The notes under the pieces were generated by a model. That model was not told the DNA's origin, did no database searches, and was given only the letters and a program-made list of their open reading frames with translations. Below are positions 58,340-64,000 of a stretch of 64,000 bases of DNA, one piece after another. The first letter of the stretch is position 1. Each line of letters begins with the position of its first letter. This DNA comes from Trichobilharzia szidati (lineage: Eukaryota > Platyhelminthes > Trematoda > Strigeidida > Schistosomatidae), in NCBI GenBank assembly GCA_944472155.2, contig OX235271.1:121091329-121155328 (forward strand). The letters run 5' to 3'. The position numbers were made by a program, and so were the translations under genes.

Positions 58340-61020
58340 AGCAATTTTATTTCTTCTTGGTTTTGAACTCTCCTGCTATGTCCTCTAGAGTGTTCCGACC
58401 TGGTGGGAAGCAAAAGAGAGAATGGGTCAGGTCCCTAGTTATTATTAAAATTATAAACTTAGTTAAATCTCTCTGCCTATGGTACAATAGGGAAAAGAGG
58501 TATAAACTGTCTAGTCTTCCCTCTTGTGTTGAATTAGTCATGCCAAGAACCATGCGTGTCGCCTTCCTTTGAACCCTTTCTAAAATATGTGGGTCCCCTT
58601 TAAGACAAGAACTGGCTGCCTGGATATAATTTTCCAGTCTTGACCTCACCAGAGATGAATATGAGGAGGTGAACACGACCCTGGTGATTCCAGTGAGGGC
58701 TTCGCGAATTGCCTATAATGGTCTAAGACTACGTGCATCCACCACGCTATAGTGTGCTGCAGTTTTTAAATAGTGGCTAACTGTGACACCTAAATCCCCT
58801 CTAGTTCGTAGGAGCTGATGTTTGTTTGTACGATGCTCATGTTTGCACATTTTGCTACATTGATCAGGAGCATCCATTCTCTGGACCACTCTGACAATTT
58901 GTTGAGGTCCTTTTGCAACATCAGCATATCACTGTTGCCCTTCATCTCTCTCCAAATTTTTAAGTCATCTGTGTATAAAACCATAGGGGAGTCGGTGAGT
59001 AGAGATAACTTATTCATATACAAAATAAATAGGAGAGGTCCGAGTACCGTGCCTTGTGGCACTCCGCTACGCACTGCTGTCCAAGAGGAGAGTTTCGAGT
59101 TGATCCTAACCTTCTGCCTCATATCTACGAGGAATTCCCTGGACCGGTTTAGTAACCCGCCTTTGATACCAAGACTTTCCAACTTCATGAACAGTCTTTT
59201 GTGAGGAACTTTATCGAAGTGCTAGTGAGACCAATAGGCCTGTAATTTGTAGGGCTTTGTCTTGATCCTCCTTTGTGGATGGGGGTTACTATGGCATCGT
59301 TCCAGTCACGCCGTAACACCACATTTAGGAGAGAGAGCTTGAAGATGGTGGTTAATTGGCCGGCTATGTAAGCTGATAGCTTCTTGAATAGCCTTGGATG
59401 AAGACCCATTGATTTCCGCGAATCTAGTCTCATTAGGCAGTTGAGCACGATGTCTTGGTCGATGTCTATGGGATCTATCCCGTGTTCTTCTGATGCAACC
59501 AGAGGGAGTGATATCTTCTGTGTAAAGACCTGGGAGAAGTAGTCTGCCACTGCTTCTGCTTTTTCTTGATCTTCTTCGATTGTGTCATTGTCAATAGTCA
59601 GGTTTGAGACACCACTGGATGTTTTATTCCTGAAGTTCATGTACGAGAACATTTTCTTAGTTTGTGCCTTTGCATTTTGAGCCAGATGTGCTTCGAACTT
59701 CATTCTTGATTGGCGCATTTCTGCAATAGCTTTATTCCTAGTAGTGTTATATAATTTCTTGGTCTAAGGAGTTTCAAGTGTGGCAAACAGGTTCCAACAC
59801 TTGTGTTTACGTATGAGTAACTCATGAACCTCTCGGTTTATTCAAGGGGAGCAATCTTTACGACCCTTTGGGACAGACCAAAGGATGAAAGGTTCGGTTA
59901 ATTGGGCGTAAATTTGTTTAAATTGGTCCTATGTAGCTTCTACTTGGGACTCTGGGTTGATGTGCCAGTTCAGTGAGTTGGTTGCTCAGACGATTGCGTT
60001 TATATCAGCTTTCCAAACGTTTGGTCGAGCTGGGATTTCGGCCCTTGCTGCCGTTGCTGGGAACTTGAAAGTGAGCATAGCATGGTCACTTCTTCCTAAA
60101 GGAGGAAGATGTTGTATGAGATGCACATCCTCACCGTGGGAGAACACTTGGTCCAGAGTTGAGGAGGAGTGCTGTGAGTCATAGCGCGTTGGCTTAATGA
60201 CATGTTGGACTGATGCTAGCGAAATGCTAGGTTCCAGCAGTTTATGATCAAAGGAGTTGTCTGAAGATGGCGTTGTATGGCTCGTTCAGTCAACTGGGGG
60301 CGTTGAAGTAGCCGACCACGAGACTGAAACATTCCGAAGTCCAAGAGCCTAGCTTCTATTAGGAAGTTATCTGCGCTGCAGTCAGAACTGCGGTATATAG
60401 CAATGAGGTTTCGAGGTCATTAGACTTCAGGCTTTTACAAACTAAAAACCCTTAATCTTGAGTTTCGGCACTGTTCATCTAGTTCTAGGGTCACAGACTT
60501 TCTTTTGACATGGTCTGCTAGGCTTAAGTCGGTACGGTAAAATATGCCTGATCCTTTGAGAATTTCAGAGTTGCTCAGAGTGGCGTCTCCCTCTTCTTTA
60601 GAGCTTAGTACGACTTTGAGGAGGCGTACAGGCTGATTTATTGTAGGGTCAGGTATTTGGCCGATTCTATATGCACTGTGTATTGTTATGCCTGATACTG
60701 TTTTTGGCAGTAGCTTATCTAAAAGGGGCTTTCTTGCTCTGCGGCATAGACTTCATTTTGCCCTTTGTGGGCAGTGTGGTCTATATGTTTTCCTTATCTC
60801 GCTTTTTGCTAGAGACTACATTACGCCATTCATTGGCGTCCTACTCGCTAATCGTAGTCGATTTTATCTGCATGCTATGCGCCAGGGTGTAAAATGCTTG
60901 GTCTATCAGTCCCTGGGCAATTTCAGCTGCAGGTTCTTGACCCCCGGTAGGCCTCTCCTCCGCGGCCAAAGATTTGGTAGACCTTTGGGAGCACTGGTAT
61001 CGCAGATTGAATATATGTGA
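58340..61020 (-). pseudogene. CR1-like retrotransposon with endonuclease and RT, broken
   Basis: Minus-strand order from 61020: an N-terminal stretch with EIAQGLIDQAFYTLAHSMQI-like residues (about 60920-60860); endonuclease blocks near 60330-60080 (VVGYFNAPQLT; STLDQVFSHGEDVHL; GRSDHAMLTFKFP); linker; then RT frames 59718-59185 (MFSYMNFRNKTSSGVSNLTI, DAIVTPIHKGGSRQSPTNYR) and 59188-58790 (RSGVPQGTVLGPLLFILYMN). The catalytic box is LYTDDLKIW near 58980, YTDD in place of YADD. The C-terminus 58676-58347 has SSLVRSRLENYIQAASSCLK and ERVQRKATRMVLGM. Multiple frameshifts mark it as inactive. Long plus-strand frames here are antisense shadows. Confidence 0.85.
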
Positions 61021-61590
61021 ATTGCAGCGTGTGTCAATGAGGTGAAGAATGAACGATCAATTCATGGTTGTTTACTCAAAACCAACTCCATATTTTGGCC
61101 GATAGTACAGTCATAGTTCCATCGTACGCTGTTCGTTAGAAGACGGAGAAATACTATCAGAAGTATTATTGAGATTAATTGTTGTGACATTTGTTCTTAG
61201 ACTTTGTGTATCATAAACTTATTGTTGGTTCCATATTGGTGCAAGAATAAAGGATTCTCGAGTCACTGATCTGTGTTCTGTTTTTCCGCGTTGGTTATTG
61301 CACACTGTTGCTGAAGGTCTTCTAAGGACAGCGTCAAGTCCAGTTTAGTTAGACCTGGACACTGATAGTTTCTGATATCTCCTGGAATTATTTGCCGTAT
61401 TTGTTGTCGATTCGTCTTTCCACGTGTCTGCAAGTTTTCTTTGGACGACTGTTACTGATAACTTTTCTGGATCGTTTGGTAACATTCAATAATGCCTGGG
61501 CCAAAGAAAGGACGAAGCGTTTTGGAAGCAGAGAGAAAAGTAAGTAATATTGAGTTGCCAGTTATTTGTAATGATGTGTATGATGCCTAG
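61021..61590 (+). other. Possible 5' LTR/leader of the BEL/Pao element
   Basis: Lies directly upstream of the gag relic and contains an AATAAA at about 61245. An LTR is inferred only from position; no second copy is in the window. Confidence 0.4.
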
Positions 61591-62450
61591 CATGATATGA
61601 TTGATGTTCATGTTTCGCCGTCTAGTGATAGTAAGGGGTTTCAAACTAGCAAAATTTGAGCCTCGGTATTTTTACGGAAACCCACCTGACTATCCACGGT
61701 TTGTAAAGGAATTTGAAGTCATGTTGAGTGGTTTTGCAATAAATGACGAAATGAAGTTTATGTGTTTGTTGAGGTACTGCACTGGTGTTGCTGCAAGAGC
61801 TATACAGTACCGTAAGTTTATGCCCCCAAACAAAGGATACGCTGAGGCCATGAAAATATTGCGTCAAAGGTTCGGGAGGCCATTTATGATATTCAGGAGG
61901 GTTTTTGAGTTCGTTAAGGGTAATGGTGCGCAGTTTAAACGATAGCTCCGAGGAACTCGCAGAGTTTTTGGATAATTTAATGCTGTATAGAAATACTCTC
62001 GTTTCTCTTAACTGTGTGGATGAATTGAACTCCAGTTCTGTACTAGGGGCGATCGCTAATAGATTACCTGTTCGCTTACAAAGAAAGTTCATAAAAATCA
62101 GTTCCCATTTAGAAGAGGAAGATTTAGAGTCAGGTTTCGAAGATGTGCTGAGATTGGTGACAGTTAATCAGACTATGAGTAAATTCACCAGCATATGGCA
62201 TTCGGCTTCTGAAACCGAGAGGTCAGCGAGAAAGACGAAGCCATTTGTGACGAGAGGTTCTCAAAGCAATGGACGTCCAGGAAAGTGTACTGTCTGTGGC
62301 GACGTACATATTCTTAGTGAGTGTGCTCGTTTCCTTCAAATGTCTCCGAAAGAAAGGTTACAAATTGTGAAAAGGAAATGATTATGCCTCTGCTGTTTAA
62401 AGGACTGGCACACAAGGCTTAACTGTGAGATAGCTGGGAAGGGTGGTAGT
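61591..62450 (+). pseudogene. BEL/Pao-type gag relic with zinc knuckle
   Basis: The plus frame 61601-61945 gives KFEPRYFYGNPPDYPRFVKE, FAINDEMKFMCLLRYCTGVA and AEAMKILRQRFGRP. This is the conserved gag-side domain of BEL/Pao elements (the DUF1759-type F.G.P..WP.F pattern). A frame shift near 61930 leads to a second frame (to 62381) with SSEELAEFLDNLMLYRNTLV. It ends in KCTVCGDVHILSECARFLQM, then SPKERLQIVKRK, a stop, and LCLCCLKDWHTRLNC, a zinc-knuckle pair typical of this superfamily. Two breaks are visible. The element is lost after 62450, with no pol. It may be Sinbad-like. Confidence 0.75.
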
Positions 62451-62509
62451 GGTTAATTTGGATCACATCCTCTGTCGACAGTATCGAAGAAAACAGAAAG
62501 ATTGAGCGA

Positions 62510-62912
62510 AGAAATATTGACTTTTCAATTAGATCCTCATCTCTGGCTCTAATCTAATATATCTAGCATTTTTACTGCAATACACAACAGTTTACCAAAC
62601 AAGCGGCAATATGTTTGTTAACAATAATTAAACAGTGTCAAAATGTCAACGAGTTGATAATTAACGAAGAAAATCAATACACATTTAAAAGGTAGAAATG
62701 GTCAGAATAAATTAGTTTTACAAGGATAACATGTAATTAAAGATGAAGTGGTCAAAATAAATATAAATAAAATAATTTCTACAGTTATAATTTTTATAGT
62801 TTTTAAAGGTTTAGGGGGAGGGGAGCGACGTAGTCTTGTCTTTGCATTCTTGTAACGATTGCCAAGGTAAGGAAAGCGGCTGTAGAAAATTTCTTCTGAA
62901 CACATAGGCTTG
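62510..62912 (-). mobile_element. PLE 3' tail, minus
   Basis: Related in layout to the PLE-5 tail. The distal end near 62550-62520 (minus) has GATGAGGATCTAATTGAAAA and then GTC, matching the PLE-5 hammerhead-like block CTGAAGAAGATCTAATTGAAAA. The proximal end joins the hairpin at 62913. Open frames within it are not genes. Confidence 0.6.
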
Positions 62913-63040
62913 TAAAGTATAATTATATTTCAATAGTTTACACACAATGATAAGTTTTGTTATTGGTAATTTTGCTCGAAGTATTACCAATAACAAAACT
63001 TATCATTGTGTGTAAACTATTGAAATATAATTATACTTTA
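62913..63040. repeat. Perfect 58-bp inverted repeat with 12-nt loop
   Basis: 62913-62970 is exactly reverse-complementary to 62983-63040. The loop is TTTGCTCGAAGT. The flanks resemble PLE tails (9072-9155 is a diverged relative of the right arm and what follows). The absence of any mismatch implies recent origin or copying by foldback synthesis. Confidence 0.9.
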
Positions 63041-63079
63041 TTTGGTCTAATCCACAATGCTCAGACTTTTTACTGAAAC

Positions 63080-63330
63080 ATGGGCTTGTCTTCTTCAGGT
63101 GGATTTCGATTGCTTCAGCGGTCTGTAGAAGACGAACTCGTAGAGCAAAATTAAGATTAGTCGGAATGCGATAAATAATTTTAAATGCAGTATTACCATC
63201 AACCTTATGTTCAGTATCAACAAGGTGTGCTGAAATAGAACTACGAATAGATATTGTTTATCCCTTGCTTAACCATGTTGGATGGTTTCAGGAATACGAC
63301 GGTTAACCACTTGATTTATATTTTCCGCGC
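63080..63330 (-). pseudogene. PLE C-terminal GIY-YIG relic
   Basis: Minus-strand reading includes RIPETIQHGW, SISTHLVDTEHKVDGNTAFK and IIYRIPTN, then LVFYRPLKQSKSTSG. These are homologous to the PLE-5 end (SSILAHLIDSGHQVDKNSAF). Frames are broken. It is followed downstream by the hairpin and tail. Confidence 0.65.
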
Positions 63331-64000
63331 TGAAATCAACTGAAACTCGAAACAATTACACAATTTCAATCACCTGGATGAGAGATAGACAGTCCGTTAG
63401 AAAAACGGCCCGCGGAATAACTCGTACGGTATCGTACGCATACAGTCATAGACGAAACTAAGCAGAATTTCTAAAACATATCGTATATTATATATATTTC
63501 CTATCTATGTAGGACACACCAGTTGTACAGGCATGGATAAGTATTATTTAAATTACATGAATTTGATTTATAGTGAAATTACATGGTTGCTGTCCTCTCT
63601 GACATCAGTTAGTGAGTACATTCTGATAGTTAGTCGTTCAATGGAGCACATAAAGAAATATAGAAATATTGTCTTCGCATTAACGAAAAAACCAAGTATG
63701 TGTCGGATAAATTACAAATATTTGGGAAAAAATAAAGCTTGAAGTCAATTCCTCCATATAACTTTGTTGTGTGCGGCATCGTATCTTGTTTTATGTTCAA
63801 ATTGGGTATTAATTTAAAATGAGTGACCTATTTTTATGATTTTGACATCATTTTTATTGCAAGCAATACCAGATGTGAATTCAACTGAATGCAGATTAAT
63901 ATTGGTCATTGTCAAGCAGATTTGTTTTACTGCACTCAAGTCACCCATAGCCCGCCATTTGTCACTGCATGGTTGTTCCGTACGAGTAAGTTGATCAACA
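63331..64000. other. No gene recognised
   Basis: A 69-codon plus frame at 63533-63742 (MDKYYLNYMNLIYSEITWLL) is unrecognised and AT-driven. The window ends here without a further feature. Confidence 0.45.

Noticed and set aside
60671..61020. Plus-strand frames with signal-peptide-like starts
   Set aside because: They are antisense to the CR1-like element.
1..64000. CRISPR arrays, bacterial operons, prophage
   Set aside because: No regularly spaced short repeats or prokaryotic gene organisation; codon use, introns and retroelements are eukaryotic.

Overview
This is a eukaryotic, AT-rich, repeat-dense window. It fits a blood fluke (Schistosoma or a close relative). The evidence for that is tRNA-derived SINEs carrying a hammerhead ribozyme (the Sm-alpha type known from schistosomes), many Penelope-like elements (PLEs) with GIY-YIG domains, RTE-, CR1-, Gypsy- and BEL/Pao-type retroelements, and one host gene with the trematode pattern of tiny 5' introns followed by long 3' introns. 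There are no operons, bacterial genes or CRISPR arrays. The genus is inferred from repeat and gene architecture, not from a database search.

The only host gene I can assign firmly is HAT1 (type B histone acetyltransferase, KAT1) on the minus strand, 53192 to 46446. It has eight coding exons that sum to 434 codons plus a stop. The first five introns are 33, 38, 43, 36 and 40 nt; the last two are 4140 and 1112 nt. The 4.1-kb intron holds an antisense RTE relic and a long inverted repeat.

Layout. 1-5930: an RTE-type element (RTE-1, plus strand) split by a head-to-head SINE pair (about 145-524) and again, in its 3' UTR, by a PLE with inverted flanking arms (2991-5733). 7370-8290: BEL/Pao reverse transcriptase relic (minus). 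9270-11410: RTE-2 relic (plus) interrupted by a segment with terminal inverted repeats. 12880-14730: PLE-2 relic (plus) with a SINE in its tail. 15690-17990: PLE-3 (minus). 18740-20578: PLE-5 (minus) with a 462-codon open frame. 20880-23660: SINEs and PLE-4 tails. 23862-25340: 5'-truncated CR1-like element (minus). 27490-30520: PLE-4 and PLE-3 tails with hammerhead-like motifs. 31700-37290: Gypsy-type element (plus), decayed, carrying a nested PLE-4 and two copies of a direct repeat. 40968-44420: almost full-length RTE-2 (minus). 46373-53207: HAT1. 54960-56870: two divergent RTE-1 3' fragments. 58340-61020: CR1-like element with endonuclease and RT (minus). 61050-62450: BEL/Pao gag start. 62510-63330: PLE tail and C-terminal relic around a perfect 58-bp hairpin.

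The main biological theme is retroelement nesting plus self-cleaving RNA motifs. At least three PLE lineages here carry hammerhead-like motifs in their tails, and two SINE copies keep an apparently complete hammerhead core. I see no wholly new multi-gene system. The strongest leads are the PLE inverted-arm structures with ribozyme motifs and the 33-nt GC-AG micro-intron proposed in HAT1.
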